Shown here in pieces: positions 25,778 through 35,720 of a DNA stretch of 64,000 nt. Each line of letters begins with the position of its first letter. Within the stretch, counting starts at the first letter, position 1. Both the position numbers and the translations under genes were made by a program. The notes below the pieces were generated by a model. It searched no databases, was not told where the DNA came from, and was given only the letters and a program-made list of their open reading frames with translations. Source of the stretch: Rodentibacter caecimuris (GTDB taxonomy: Bacteria > Pseudomonadota > Gammaproteobacteria > Enterobacterales > Pasteurellaceae); the NCBI RefSeq assembly GCF_001019715.1, contig NZ_BBXJ01000001.1, positions 1,178,001-1,242,000 of the forward strand, read 5' to 3'.

Positions 25778-26497
25778 ATGCCATCAAATTTATCTATTCT
25801 TATTATTGATGACGATATCCAAATCTGTGAACTACTCACCGATATTTTTGAAGAACACGGCTATGCTGTTTCAGCGGTCAATACAGGCAAACAAGCCTTA
25901 GCATTACTCCAAACCACCCCAACATTCTCACTTATTTTTCTCGATCTTATTTTACCTGATGTCAATGGACTTACTTTACTACAGCATTTAAAGTCACTCA
26001 CTTCAATCCCAATTATTATGTTAAGCGGTTTGGATTCAGAATCAGATATTGTTGTGGGATTAGAAATGGGTGCAGATGACTATATCTCGAAACCTTTTTA
26101 TCCCAGAGTCGTTGTTGCAAGAGCAAAAGTTGCCTTACGTCACCATCAACTTCAGCCTTTTTCCAATATACCGATTCGTCACGGTTTTCAGTTTGATCAT
26201 TGGTTATTTGATACGGAAAATCACAAATTATATTCACCACAAAAACAAGAAATTATACTCACTCAAGGTGAATACACTCTACTGTATGCGCTAATCAGCC
26301 ATGCTCAAAAAGTGCTTTCCCGTCAAAAATTACTTGAATTAACACACTCTGAAAGTTTGGATATTTTCGACCGAACTATTGATGTACTCATTATGCGTCT
26401 GCGTAAAAAAATTGAACCGAATCCTAAAAATCCTCGTTATATCCAAACAATAAGGGGAATCGGTTATTTGTTTAATGCAATCGTAGAACCCTGTTAA
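25778..26497 (+). CDS. OmpR-class response regulator of the sugar module
   Basis: 239 residues: receiver domain (IIDDDIQ, phosphoacceptor D56 in FLDLILP, K in ISKPF) and a C-terminal winged helix (residues about 140-235, with FDRTIDVLIMRLRKKIE and TIRGIGYLF). TorR-like in the output domain. The likely partner is the orphan hybrid kinase at 30357-32945, since no other sensor is near and both flank the ABC transporter. DNA targets are unknown. Confidence 0.88.
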   Translation: MPSNLSILIIDDDIQICELLTDIFEEHGYAVSAVNTGKQALALLQTTPTFSLIFLDLILPDVNGLTLLQHLKSLTSIPIIMLSGLDSESDIVVGLEMGADDYISKPFYPRVVVARAKVALRHHQLQPFSNIPIRHGFQFDHWLFDTENHKLYSPQKQEIILTQGEYTLLYALISHAQKVLSRQKLLELTHSESLDIFDRTIDVLIMRLRKKIEPNPKNPRYIQTIRGIGYLFNAIVEPC

Positions 26498-26555
26498 AAC
26501 ACAGTGAAAAATTATTCACAAACTCGTTCACTCGTTTGTTCATCTCTAACGAGAT

Positions 26556-26645
26556 CGTTGGCAAAGCCAACGTTAAAAAAACATTGTTTTTTGTGACCGC
26601 ACTTTTTTATCTTTAAGGCAGATCTTAGATCTGCCCTCTATTTTT
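26556..26645. terminator. Two hairpins between regulator and transporter genes
   Basis: CGTTGGC-AAA-GCCAACG (26556-26572) and GGCAGATC-TTA-GATCTGCC (26617-26635), the latter followed by CTCTATTTTT. They fill the convergent space between the regulator and the binding-protein gene, with one uptake core (26596-26604) between them, and probably end transcription on both strands. Confidence 0.6.
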
Positions 26646-26652
26646 CGTCGCT

Positions 26653-27582
26653 TTATTTTACTGTCCAACCTTTATAATCCGTGATATTTTCACGAGTGAT
26701 TAAATTCACCGGAATTAACACCGCCTCTTTAGGTGCCGGTTTACCCTGTAAAATATCATAACCGATTTTTACCGCCTCTGCCGCCATCACTTGAGGATCT
26801 TGTGCAGGAGTACCACGAAATAGGCTATCGGATAATTTTAATGCTTCTTCACCATCAGGTGAACCATCCACGCCCATAATAAAGAATTCATTGCGTTGCG
26901 CCTGTTTAGCCGCTAAATCCGCACCAATTGCGGTCGGATCATTAATTGCAAATACGGCATCAATTTTTGGATGAGCGATTAATAATGATGTCATCACTTC
27001 CAATCCGCCTTCTCGGCTTCCCTTCGCATTTTGGTTATGGGATAGCACTTTGATCTCACTGTGTTTCGCAAACACATCTTGGCAGCCCTGAACACGATCT
27101 TGTACTGCTGAAACCGGTGGCCCGTTAATAATGACAACATTTCCCTTACCATTTAATTTATCTACGATGGTTTGGCAGGCAATTTCTCCGGCTTGATAGT
27201 TATTTGAGGTTACGGTGGCATTTGCCCCATCTGCCGCCACATCAACGGCAACAACGACAATTCCGGCATCACGTGCACGTTGTACTGCGGGGCCGATCCC
27301 TTTGGAGTCTGCCGCATTTAAAATGATCATATCCATTTTTGCGGCAATAAAATTGTCGATTTGCGCCACTTGCTGCCCTAAATCATAACCACTGGATACA
27401 GAGACAACATTAACTTTATCACCCGCCAATTCTTTCGCTTTTAATTCCGCCCCTTTTGCAATTTGTACGAAAAACGGATTAGCAAGATCTCCGACCGTCA
27501 CACCGATAGAATTTAATTCTTTCCCTTGAGCAAAAGGTGCGATGGCTAACATTAACGATACAGCTAAAGTTTTTAATTTCAT
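26653..27582 (-). CDS. Periplasmic sugar-binding protein, RbsB type
   Basis: 309 residues with a signal peptide (KLKTLAVSLMLAIAPFAQG) and a ribose/galactose-type periplasmic binding fold (VGDLANPFFVQIAKGAE, NAADSKGIGPAVQRA, NYQAGEIACQTIV). It captures a monosaccharide and delivers it to the permease. The exact sugar cannot be read from sequence: ribose, fructose or a related furanose are the main options, and some Pasteurellaceae RbsB proteins also bind AI-2. Third gene of the ATPase-permease-binding protein unit. Confidence 0.85.
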   Translation of the reverse strand: MKLKTLAVSLMLAIAPFAQGKELNSIGVTVGDLANPFFVQIAKGAELKAKELAGDKVNVVSVSSGYDLGQQVAQIDNFIAAKMDMIILNAADSKGIGPAVQRARDAGIVVVAVDVAADGANATVTSNNYQAGEIACQTIVDKLNGKGNVVIINGPPVSAVQDRVQGCQDVFAKHSEIKVLSHNQNAKGSREGGLEVMTSLLIAHPKIDAVFAINDPTAIGADLAAKQAQRNEFFIMGVDGSPDGEEALKLSDSLFRGTPAQDPQVMAAEAVKIGYDILQGKPAPKEAVLIPVNLITRENITDYKGWTVK

Positions 27583-27611
27583 GACGATTTTCTCCTATGT
27601 TGAAGTAAATA

Positions 27612-28583
27612 TTATGCTGAGCGAGTACGGTATTTGTCGATTAATACCGCCACGATAATAACCCCACCTTTGATGACGAGTTGCCAAAAATATGACACGC
27701 CCATTAATGTCATACCATTATTTAAGGTCGCAATAATTAATGCACCAATCAATGTTCCGGTGATCGTACCAATCCCCCCGACAAAACTGGTTCCCCCTAA
27801 AATAACGGCTGCGATTGCATCAAGTTCATAGCCGACACCAAGATTACCATTGGCGCTGTATAAACGTGATGCACTCATTACGCCTCCAAGACCTGACAAC
27901 AGGCCACTGGTGGCATAAACAAAAATTAATACTAAAGAAACTTTAATACCGGTTAAACGGGCCGCTTGTAAATTTCCTCCAACTGCATAAATATGAGTGC
28001 CCAAAGTCGTACGACGTAAAATAAACCAACAGATTGCAATCACGGCAAAAGCAATTATCACCAACCAAGGAACAGAACCAAGGTAGCCGTTACCAATCCA
28101 GCTAAATGAGATTTTTGAATTGATTACCGTAGTACCATCTGCGACTAAATAAGCTGCGCCACGCAATGCCGTGTAAGTGCCTAAGGTAACAATGAACGGT
28201 GGTAAGCCTGCATAAGCAACAAGTAAACCATTGAATACACCCATTCCCAATCCTGCAAGTAAAGCGATTGGGACAGCAAAATCTGCTAATGCCGGATTTA
28301 ATGATGCCACTAACCCCATCACCGCCGTTACACCAAGAATAGAACCGACTGAAAGATCGATCCCACCGGTTAAAATCACAAAAGTCATTCCGGCGGCAAG
28401 GACAATATTGATGGAGGCTTGACGGGTTATATTCATAACATTAGCTTCCGTCATAAAATTAGGAGCAACAAAAGAAAAAACGATGACAATTAAAATTAAA
28501 ATTGGCAAGATCCCCATCGCTTGCATCGCATCAGCTAATGCTATTTTCTTAAACCCCACGTTGGTTGATTGTGCTGTTCCCAT
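27612..28583 (-). CDS. Sugar ABC transporter permease, RbsC type
   Basis: 323 residues, hydrophobic throughout with eight to ten membrane segments. The branched-sugar permease motifs include GGIDLSVGSILG and GGTSFVGGIGTITGTLIGALII. It forms the inner-membrane channel, probably as a homodimer since only one permease gene is present. It follows the ATPase gene by 44 bases. Confidence 0.9.
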   Translation of the reverse strand: MGTAQSTNVGFKKIALADAMQAMGILPILILIVIVFSFVAPNFMTEANVMNITRQASINIVLAAGMTFVILTGGIDLSVGSILGVTAVMGLVASLNPALADFAVPIALLAGLGMGVFNGLLVAYAGLPPFIVTLGTYTALRGAAYLVADGTTVINSKISFSWIGNGYLGSVPWLVIIAFAVIAICWFILRRTTLGTHIYAVGGNLQAARLTGIKVSLVLIFVYATSGLLSGLGGVMSASRLYSANGNLGVGYELDAIAAVILGGTSFVGGIGTITGTLIGALIIATLNNGMTLMGVSYFWQLVIKGGVIIVAVLIDKYRTRSA

Positions 28584-28627
28584 TTTTTACCTCTCTTTTA
28601 AGATTTAATCCTTCATTTGATTTTTAT

Positions 28628-30139
28628 TTATTGCGCACCGCAAGCAAATGCCATAATTTGTTCTTGATTAATATCATTTCCCGTCAATTCACCGACCATA
28701 TAACCCTCGCGCATTACATAAACACGATCACTCATTCCCACAATTTCTGGAAGTTCACTGGAAATCATCAAAATGGCCACACCTTGTTTTGCCATTTCGA
28801 TCATCATTCGGTAAATTTCACTTTTTGCCCCCACATCAACACCGCGTGTCGGTTCATCCATAATAAACAATTTAGGATGAATAGCCGCCCAGCGGGACAG
28901 CAATACTTTTTGCTGATTTCCGCCGGATAATCCACTCACATTCACGTTGGCACTGGGTACTCGCATTTTTAGCCCTTCAATGGCTTCCTGAGTCGCTCGT
29001 TTTCCCTTTGTTCGGTTTATCACCAACATTGTGGCATCACGCTCAATGGTTGCCATAGTTACATTCTTAAGAATATTTAAATCAAGAAATAGCCCTTCCT
29101 CTTTACGATTTTCCGGCAATAATGCGACATGATGAGCAATAGCGTCCCGTGGCGAATTAAAACTAATTTCGCCCCCACTAAGATAAATTTTACCTTGCGT
29201 TGCCCGTTTAACGCCGAATAATAGATGTGCCAATTCAGAACGCCCGGCACCAACTAAACCGGATAGACCAATGATTTCCCCCGCACGAACAACAAGGGAA
29301 GCATCTCTCACTTTATTACCGTCCGCAAGATTTTCCACTCGTAATACTTCTTCCCTAATCGGAACAGATTTTTTGTTAAACAAATCGGTTAGCGGGCGAC
29401 CTACCATCATTTGAACCAAAGTCGCAGAATCCACATTTTCACGAATCAATGAACCCACATATTTTCCATCACGTAGCACACTCACCCGATCCGCTAATTC
29501 ATAAATTTCAGCCATTCGGTGACTAATGTAGATAATTGCCATTCCCTCATCACGCAGTTTTTTTACTAATTCAAATAATCGTTCTGTTTCACGAGATGAT
29601 AATGCGGCGGTCGGTTCATCCATCACTAATACACGACTGTTACGATGCAAAGCCCGTGCAATTTCAACCTGCTGTTGTTCAGCAATGGTGAGTGATGACA
29701 CTTTTTGAGTGGCAGAGAATTGTGCGCCTAATCGCTCCAATACTTTTTGTGATATATCTGCCATTGCTTTGCGATCAAGACCGTACCAATGTTTAATTTC
29801 ACAACCTAAAAAAATATTTTCTGCCACCGTTAAATTTGGCGATAAATGAATTTCTTGATAAATCAAAGTAATGCCTGCTTTAATGGCATCTTTTGGAGAG
29901 GAAATTACAAAGCGTTCTCCATCAATAAAAATATCGCCTTCAGAGGCAGTGTAAGCACCGGCAAGAATTTTCATTAAGGTGCTTTTCCCTGCCCCATTTT
30001 CGCCCATCAAAGCATGAATTTCTCCTCGATAAATGGGTAAATCCACGCCTTGTAATGCATAAAACGAACCAAAACGCTTAGCAATACCTTTCATTTCTAA
30101 TAATGGGTGGGTAACTTGATTAGAATTATGTTCTCGCAT
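28628..30139 (-). CDS. Sugar ABC transporter ATPase, RbsA type (two ABC domains)
   Basis: 503 residues with two tandem ABC domains. The first has a Walker [10 protein letters not shown] and Walker [12 protein letters not shown]; the second has a degenerate Walker A-like [18 protein letters not shown] and FIMDEPTRG. This double-domain form is typical of ribose/xylose/galactose importers. First gene of the unit, with GGGGAAG upstream of its start. Unlike standard rbs operons there is no rbsD, rbsK or rbsR; a Mak-type kinase and a two-component pair take their places. Confidence 0.9.
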   Translation of the reverse strand: MREHNSNQVTHPLLEMKGIAKRFGSFYALQGVDLPIYRGEIHALMGENGAGKSTLMKILAGAYTASEGDIFIDGERFVISSPKDAIKAGITLIYQEIHLSPNLTVAENIFLGCEIKHWYGLDRKAMADISQKVLERLGAQFSATQKVSSLTIAEQQQVEIARALHRNSRVLVMDEPTAALSSRETERLFELVKKLRDEGMAIIYISHRMAEIYELADRVSVLRDGKYVGSLIRENVDSATLVQMMVGRPLTDLFNKKSVPIREEVLRVENLADGNKVRDASLVVRAGEIIGLSGLVGAGRSELAHLLFGVKRATQGKIYLSGGEISFNSPRDAIAHHVALLPENRKEEGLFLDLNILKNVTMATIERDATMLVINRTKGKRATQEAIEGLKMRVPSANVNVSGLSGGNQQKVLLSRWAAIHPKLFIMDEPTRGVDVGAKSEIYRMMIEMAKQGVAILMISSELPEIVGMSDRVYVMREGYMVGELTGNDINQEQIMAFACGAQ

Positions 30140-30164
30140 TTCATCACTTCCCCTTTGAACTATT

Positions 30165-30207
30165 TTTCAACATTTAATCATAGGAATATGAATAGAAAAT
30201 GTTGAAA
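30165..30207. promoter_or_regulatory. Perfect 11-base inverted repeat upstream of the transporter operon
   Basis: TTTCAACATTT (30165-30175) and AAATGTTGAAA (30197-30207) are exact reverse complements, 21 bases apart, and lie 26-68 bases before the ATPase start codon. A similar AACATGTTG core occurs at 25703-25711 between the kinase and regulator genes. Candidate operator for the module regulator. Confidence 0.5.
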
Positions 30208-30247
30208 CTTATTCATAATTGTCATAATTCCTACTTTTTATCAAATT

Positions 30248-30263
30248 TGAGAGTTAGATCACA
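30248..30263. promoter_or_regulatory. Candidate CRP site between transporter operon and sensor kinase
   Basis: TGAGA-GTTAGA-TCACA differs from the CRP consensus TGTGA-N6-TCACA at one base. It lies about 110 bases from either start codon, suited to activating either promoter when preferred sugars are absent. Confidence 0.55.
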
Positions 30264-30356
30264 AAATGATCATAAGGATGATATTCTTTATTTGTTTTTA
30301 TTAATTTCTGCTTACAATAATCAAAAGCAGTATAGGTATAAAAGTGCGGTCAAAAA

Positions 30357-32945
30357 ATGAAGAATTGGATAACATCAACAAAAATTTATAGCGTACGTTT
30401 TCGTTTAATGCTGTTTTTAATTACAGTAATTTCACTTATTATTGCCATTAGTACGACGGCAATTATAGGATTAAATAATACCTATAATTCTTTATCCAAT
30501 CTGCGTAATCGTTCCCTTAACCAAATGTTTTCATCAATGACATTAGGTGTTAAAACTGCACAAATTTCTACCTATGCAAAACGTTTAACACAAACCACCA
30601 GTGCCTTAGAATATCAGGGGGAATCAAAGTCACTCACGCGTCATGCCGAAGAATTACAAAACCTATTCAAGCAAGCCAAACAATCCACTGTGGAACCCAA
30701 TGAAATTTTCACTCAAGTTATTCATCATATTGATTTACTTGAAAAAAATGTACAAGATTTATTATTGCAAACCCATGAACGCCATGTATTGCATACGACA
30801 ATGATTAGCCAATTAAACCAGGGGTTACTTTATATTCGACATATTAAGAGATTAGAAAAACGTGTTGTGTCCGCCGATACAGAACATCAATTTCCACAAA
30901 ATTTCCTTATGCAGCTTGATCGGGTAGAAAAACTCATTGAAGATGCAACGAAAAGCCGTTTTTCCGTGAGTGTATTTACGGGAATACAAGCTAATTTTTT
31001 ATTCTTTCCTCCTGTTCATCGGTTTCCTGATATCAATGAAGAATTAATGAAACTTCAACAACAATTTCCCACCATGATTGACAATGCAAAAATATTGGAG
31101 AAAGTTAATTTACGTATCCAATTTCTGACATTCAAAATTGATGCTTTAGTACAACAAATAAACCAACACTATACACAATTAGTCAAAGACAAAGTTGAAA
31201 ATGCCAATACTAATTCAGAACAAGTTCAACAACATTTATTCACATTAACATTATTTATTTTATTATTTTCACTTTTTACGATTTTTCTAATTATTATCTG
31301 GGCAAAATATATTTACTCTCTTATTGGAAAACGACTTTATTCCATTACAAACGCATTAAAGTGTTTGTCGCAAGGCAATAAAAATGTGACAGTGCCACAA
31401 CAACATAGTCACGATGAGATTGGTGATTTAGCGAGAACCTTTGATGTGTTTTACCAAAATGTAATAGAACTGGAACGAACGGATTCCTTATTGAAAGAAA
31501 AAAATGAATTAGTCGAACAGACTTTTTTAGCCATGAGGGACGGATTAGTCATTTTTGATAAAGAGTTAAATCTCATTTCTCATAATGCTCAATTTAAAAT
31601 ATTACTTCAACCGTTTTTTACAGAATACAAACAACACAGCCTTTATTCATTAGCCGGTTACTTTGATTCTCGACAAACCAAAGTCATGGGGAGCAATCAA
31701 TCCATTAATTTAACCTTACTCACAGAAGTTCGCCAAGCACAAGATTTTCTTGAAATACAGTATGAAAAATATATCTTAGAATGGCGTGTTAGCCCCTTAA
31801 AAGACGGATTTGTTATTTTTTTAATTGACCGTACACAACGGAAAAAATGGGAAAATGAGATTATTCATAACCAAAAAATGCGGGCAATTGGTCATTTAAC
31901 AGGAGGAATTGCCCATGACTTTAATAATTTTCTTGCAGTGATTATTGGTAATTTAGATTTAATTAACCCTGCTCATCTTGATGAACGGCAAGCAAAACGT
32001 TTACAGCGAGCCTTAAAAGCCGCCGAAAATAGCGCAACTTTAACCCAACGTTTGCTGGCTTATGCAAGAAAACAACCACTCCACCCGATTTCGCTAGATA
32101 TTAATCGACTTGTTTTAGAGTTTAATGATTTAATCAAGCACAGTATTCCGACAAATATCAAAGTGCGGTTAGATTTAGGTGAGAATTTACCCCCTGTTTA
32201 CATTGATAAAAATCAACTTGAAACGGCACTTCTCAACTTAATTGTAAATGCGAAAGATGCATTGAATAATCAAGGAACCATTACAATCAAAACAACGGCC
32301 CTTAATGTCCCCCGAACGTATCGACAAGAACACATGGTTCAACTTTCTGTTATAGATGATGGATGCGGTATGGATGAAGAGACAATAAATCACGTATTTG
32401 AACCATTTTTTACAACAAAACAAAATGGTCGAGGGAGCGGATTGGGGTTATCAATGGTATATGGATTTATTCGCCAATCGAAAGGTCGGGTGAAAATTGA
32501 TTCTTGTCCGGCACAAGGTACGGCAATTCACTTGCAATTACCTATTACAACGAACATGAATACCGCTATACCAATGCCAAAAAACTTTAGTAAAAACGAG
32601 ATTCGCTATAAGATTTTGATTGTCGAAGATAAAACAAGTTTACGTGAAACCCTTGGGGAGCAACTCCATGTTCTGGGCTATATACCTATCTTATGTGAAT
32701 CTGCTGAACAGTCCATTGAACAATTAGAACAAGGAGAAAAAATTGACTATTTATTATCTGATATTATGTTATCAGATAAACTCACCGGCATAGATCTTGC
32801 CAAATGGGTACAGAAAAACTTCCCTACAATAAAAATCTTACTTATCACAGGTCACACGGCGCAATTAGAAAATGCCGAACAATTTCCTGTGCTAATCAAA
32901 CCTTTTACACTACAATCGTTACAACAAAAACTCCTTTGTCTTTAA
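30357..32945 (+). CDS. Hybrid sensor histidine kinase of the sugar module
   Basis: 862 residues. Membrane spans at about 17-38 and 294-315 enclose a large periplasmic helical domain (40-290), followed by a HAMP region (to about 375), a PAS-like segment (385-490), a dimerisation/phosphoacceptor domain with H520 (GGIAHDFNN), a HATPase domain (NLIVNAKDAL, DDGCGM, FEPFFTTK, GRGSGLGL) and a C-terminal receiver (VEDK, D802 in LLSDIM, IKPF). No Hpt domain is visible. The helical sensor is reminiscent of TorS-type kinases that detect a sugar through a binding protein. It is divergent from the transporter and probably signals to the regulator at 25778. Confidence 0.87.
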   Translation: MKNWITSTKIYSVRFRLMLFLITVISLIIAISTTAIIGLNNTYNSLSNLRNRSLNQMFSSMTLGVKTAQISTYAKRLTQTTSALEYQGESKSLTRHAEELQNLFKQAKQSTVEPNEIFTQVIHHIDLLEKNVQDLLLQTHERHVLHTTMISQLNQGLLYIRHIKRLEKRVVSADTEHQFPQNFLMQLDRVEKLIEDATKSRFSVSVFTGIQANFLFFPPVHRFPDINEELMKLQQQFPTMIDNAKILEKVNLRIQFLTFKIDALVQQINQHYTQLVKDKVENANTNSEQVQQHLFTLTLFILLFSLFTIFLIIIWAKYIYSLIGKRLYSITNALKCLSQGNKNVTVPQQHSHDEIGDLARTFDVFYQNVIELERTDSLLKEKNELVEQTFLAMRDGLVIFDKELNLISHNAQFKILLQPFFTEYKQHSLYSLAGYFDSRQTKVMGSNQSINLTLLTEVRQAQDFLEIQYEKYILEWRVSPLKDGFVIFLIDRTQRKKWENEIIHNQKMRAIGHLTGGIAHDFNNFLAVIIGNLDLINPAHLDERQAKRLQRALKAAENSATLTQRLLAYARKQPLHPISLDINRLVLEFNDLIKHSIPTNIKVRLDLGENLPPVYIDKNQLETALLNLIVNAKDALNNQGTITIKTTALNVPRTYRQEHMVQLSVIDDGCGMDEETINHVFEPFFTTKQNGRGSGLGLSMVYGFIRQSKGRVKIDSCPAQGTAIHLQLPITTNMNTAIPMPKNFSKNEIRYKILIVEDKTSLRETLGEQLHVLGYIPILCESAEQSIEQLEQGEKIDYLLSDIMLSDKLTGIDLAKWVQKNFPTIKILLITGHTAQLENAEQFPVLIKPFTLQSLQQKLLCL

Positions 32946-32947
32946 TG

Positions 32948-32978
32948 AAAAAGTGCGGTCATTTTCACCGCACTTTTT
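32948..32978. terminator. Inverted uptake-sequence pair acting as bidirectional terminator
   Basis: AAAAAGTGCGGT (32948-32959) and ACCGCACTTTTT (32967-32978) form a 12-pair stem between the convergent sensor kinase and tyrA genes, with T tracts on both strands. Confidence 0.85.
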
Positions 32979-33006
32979 ATTTATTGCGCAGCTACGTAAT
33001 ACCGCG

Positions 33007-34131
33007 TTATCCTTGTTTTAAATCATTCGCCTGTTGTAATAATTGATGGCTTTCTTTTAAAAATTGTTCGGAATATTCACCGAACCATTCCCGCACTTGA
33101 TGAAACGCCTCAATGAAACCTTGGCGATCATGATTTTCAAAAAACGCTAATGCTTCTTCATAGGTTTGTTTTAGACTTTCAATCACTTCTAAGTTTTCCG
33201 CTTTATCCATAATAATATCCGCATAAAGTTCCGCATCTTGCGCAAACAAGCGACCAATCATTGCCAATTCCAAACGATAAATTGGGGAAGAAAGCGCAAG
33301 TAAATTACTGAGATTCACAGGTTGCTTAGAAAGGTGTAAACCATTAGCAAAGGTCGAAAAATGACGTAAAGCCTGTACATAAGTCATATGGTGATCGTGT
33401 TCTACGGCATTGGTTTGATGAATTTTCACGCCCCAAATTTGAATTTGTTCCAGCAACCATTCATATCGATCAGGAAAACGTCCGTCGCAACGTACTACTA
33501 CTTGTTTTGCCATACTGGTAATATCCGGCCCGAACATAGGGTGTAATCCCACCACTGCCCCTTGATGTATTTCCAACATTTTCGCCAAGGGCTCACGTTT
33601 TACCGAGGTGAGATCCGCAAGTAACATATTTTCCGTTAAATAAGGTTTTAAGCGTTCAATCGTTTCTAGGGTATTCGCAATAGGCACGGAAATAATCACC
33701 ACATCCGCATTGGCAAGGATTCGATCCGCCACATCCCAATCATCACGTTCTAAAACGGAAATCGGATAACCGGAAGCACGCAAATAGCGGGCAAATAATC
33801 CGCCCAGTTTCCCATAACCACCCACAATCACAATTTTCCGAATATCCGGATTCACGGTTTTAAAACCAAATTGATTTTCATTGGTATAGGATTCCCGCAT
33901 AAAACGGCGTAGCACATCTTCGATTAGATCCGGTGAAATACCTGCTTTCTCCGCTTCTAAACGACGTGCTTGCAACATAGCAATTTCGCGATCGGGCGCA
34001 TAGATAGGGAGACCATGTTGATGTTTGACTTTGCCCACCTGTGAAACCAGTTTGAGGCGTTTAGAAAAAAGTTGAATGAGTTCGCGATCGAGCGAATCAA
34101 TTTCGGAACGTAAATCGTTAAGTGCTTCCAT
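33007..34131 (-). CDS. tyrA: Bifunctional chorismate mutase / prephenate dehydrogenase
   Basis: 374 residues. The N-terminal AroQ mutase domain (1-90; LRSEIDSLDRELIQLFSKRLKLV) is fused to a Rossmann dehydrogenase with IVGGYGKLGGLFARYL near residue 102 and the prephenate-binding HPMFGPD. It converts chorismate to 4-hydroxyphenylpyruvate for tyrosine and is usually inhibited by tyrosine. It stands alone here with its own 88-base upstream space. Confidence 0.96.
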   Translation of the reverse strand: MEALNDLRSEIDSLDRELIQLFSKRLKLVSQVGKVKHQHGLPIYAPDREIAMLQARRLEAEKAGISPDLIEDVLRRFMRESYTNENQFGFKTVNPDIRKIVIVGGYGKLGGLFARYLRASGYPISVLERDDWDVADRILANADVVIISVPIANTLETIERLKPYLTENMLLADLTSVKREPLAKMLEIHQGAVVGLHPMFGPDITSMAKQVVVRCDGRFPDRYEWLLEQIQIWGVKIHQTNAVEHDHHMTYVQALRHFSTFANGLHLSKQPVNLSNLLALSSPIYRLELAMIGRLFAQDAELYADIIMDKAENLEVIESLKQTYEEALAFFENHDRQGFIEAFHQVREWFGEYSEQFLKESHQLLQQANDLKQG

Positions 34132-34219
34132 AACCCACCTGTAATATTTTATTTACACTCTTTGTAAGAAATTAATTACAGGTGAGATTACTGGAATTTA
34201 TAAGGAAAGGCAAATAAAA

Positions 34220-35140
34220 TTATGCGGATTGTGTAATTAATCGTTGTGGACGGATAATATCGCCATCGATCAACGCCACGCCTAAAAATAAATTCTGTGC
34301 CGAAAACAACCGCACTTGTCCTTGTAAATTCTGGTCGTTAGTAAATTTCACTCGCTGACCAAAACCAATGGCACGACTTTGTGCCTCATTCAAATGCAAT
34401 GCCGGTAATTTACTTACTGCCGTGTCTGTTGGTAATAAATGTTGATCAAGTAACGCCAACTCTTGCTTTTCCGCAAGATATTGTAATTCTTGCCAACTCA
34501 TCATCGCTTCAATCGGATAATCCGCCACGGCAAGTCGGCGTAACATGGTAACATGCGCTCCACAACCTAATACTTCCCCTAAATCATCCACCAATGTGCG
34601 AATATATGTACCTTTGGAACAATGCACTTCCAACGTTAAATAAGGCGCATGGTATTCAATAAACTTAAGTTCAAAGATCGTGATCGGGCGTGCCTCACGT
34701 TCTACGGTGATACCTTGACGGGCGTATTCATACAAAGGTTTGCCTTGATGTTTTAAGGCTGAAAACATCGTCGGCACTTGCAAAATATCGCCCCGAAATT
34801 GCTCAAGTGCGGTCAAAATTTGCGGTGTTTCCACATTCACTGCACGGGTTTCCACTACCTGCCCGTCAGCATCGGAAGTATCAGTGCGCTCGCCTAATTT
34901 TGCAGTAACTAAATAACGCTTATCCGCATCCAATAAAAATTGAGAAAACTTAGTGGCTTCTCCCAAACAAATCGGCAACATTCCTGTTGCCAGCGGATCT
35001 AACGCCCCCGTATGCCCTGCTTTATTGGCTTGGAAGAGACGTTTTACTTTTTGCATAATTTCGTTAGAGGACATTCCCTGGGGTTTATCCAACAAAAAAA
35101 CGCCGTCAATATCACGTCCCCGCTTGCGTGGTCTCGACAT
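34220..35140 (-). CDS. truB: tRNA pseudouridine-55 synthase
   Basis: 306 residues with the catalytic aspartate in [15 protein letters not shown] and the RNA-contacting [13 protein letters not shown]. It makes pseudouridine 55 in the T loop of tRNAs. Its start overlaps the rbfA stop by one base, so both are translated from one message, as in the conserved nusA-infB-rbfA-truB order. Confidence 0.95.
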   Translation of the reverse strand: MSRPRKRGRDIDGVFLLDKPQGMSSNEIMQKVKRLFQANKAGHTGALDPLATGMLPICLGEATKFSQFLLDADKRYLVTAKLGERTDTSDADGQVVETRAVNVETPQILTALEQFRGDILQVPTMFSALKHQGKPLYEYARQGITVEREARPITIFELKFIEYHAPYLTLEVHCSKGTYIRTLVDDLGEVLGCGAHVTMLRRLAVADYPIEAMMSWQELQYLAEKQELALLDQHLLPTDTAVSKLPALHLNEAQSRAIGFGQRVKFTNDQNLQGQVRLFSAQNLFLGVALIDGDIIRPQRLITQSA

Positions 35141-35526
35141 TATGCTTCGTCCTCAACGTGTTTGCGCTCATCTTCACGTACCACGTTCGTCACCAAATTG
35201 GACATTCTCATTCCTTCTACCAAAGATTGATCGTAGATAAAACGGATTTCCGGCACAATGCGTAAACGCATCGCTTTGCCAAGCAAGGTGCGAATATAAG
35301 GTGCGGCTTTTTCTAAGCCTTTCATCCCCTGTTCAATGGCACTTTCATCATGATCAAACAAGAAGGTGACAAAAATTTTGGCATAAGCCAAATCACTCGA
35401 CACCTCAACATCGGATACCGTCACCATACCAATACGCGGATCTTTCACCTCACGTTGTAAAATCACCGCAATTTCTTTTTGGATTTCTTGCGCAACACGG
35501 TCGCTACGTTTAAATTCTCGAGCCAT
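35140..35526 (-). CDS. rbfA: 30S ribosome-binding factor A
   Basis: 128 residues with the family core [27 protein letters not shown] and the KH-like fold region. It helps late 30S maturation at the 16S 5' end. Normally follows infB directly; here a nadV gene and about 640 bases of non-coding DNA separate the two. Confidence 0.95.
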   Translation of the reverse strand: MAREFKRSDRVAQEIQKEIAVILQREVKDPRIGMVTVSDVEVSSDLAYAKIFVTFLFDHDESAIEQGMKGLEKAAPYIRTLLGKAMRLRIVPEIRFIYDQSLVEGMRMSNLVTNVVREDERKHVEDEA

Positions 35527-35720
35527 TTTCTTTTCCTATTTTCAATAATTCTTTTTAAGGCGGGGATTATAGCAAAATTTATCCCTCAAAAGCGAAAAGT
35601 GCGGTTGGTTTATAAAATTATCTGTATAAATGACCGCGACGTTTTATATCAAAAGTAGCGACATAACACCAAAACACAATAAAATCCGACCGCTCTTTTC
35701 TCTAAATAGAGATAATTTTT

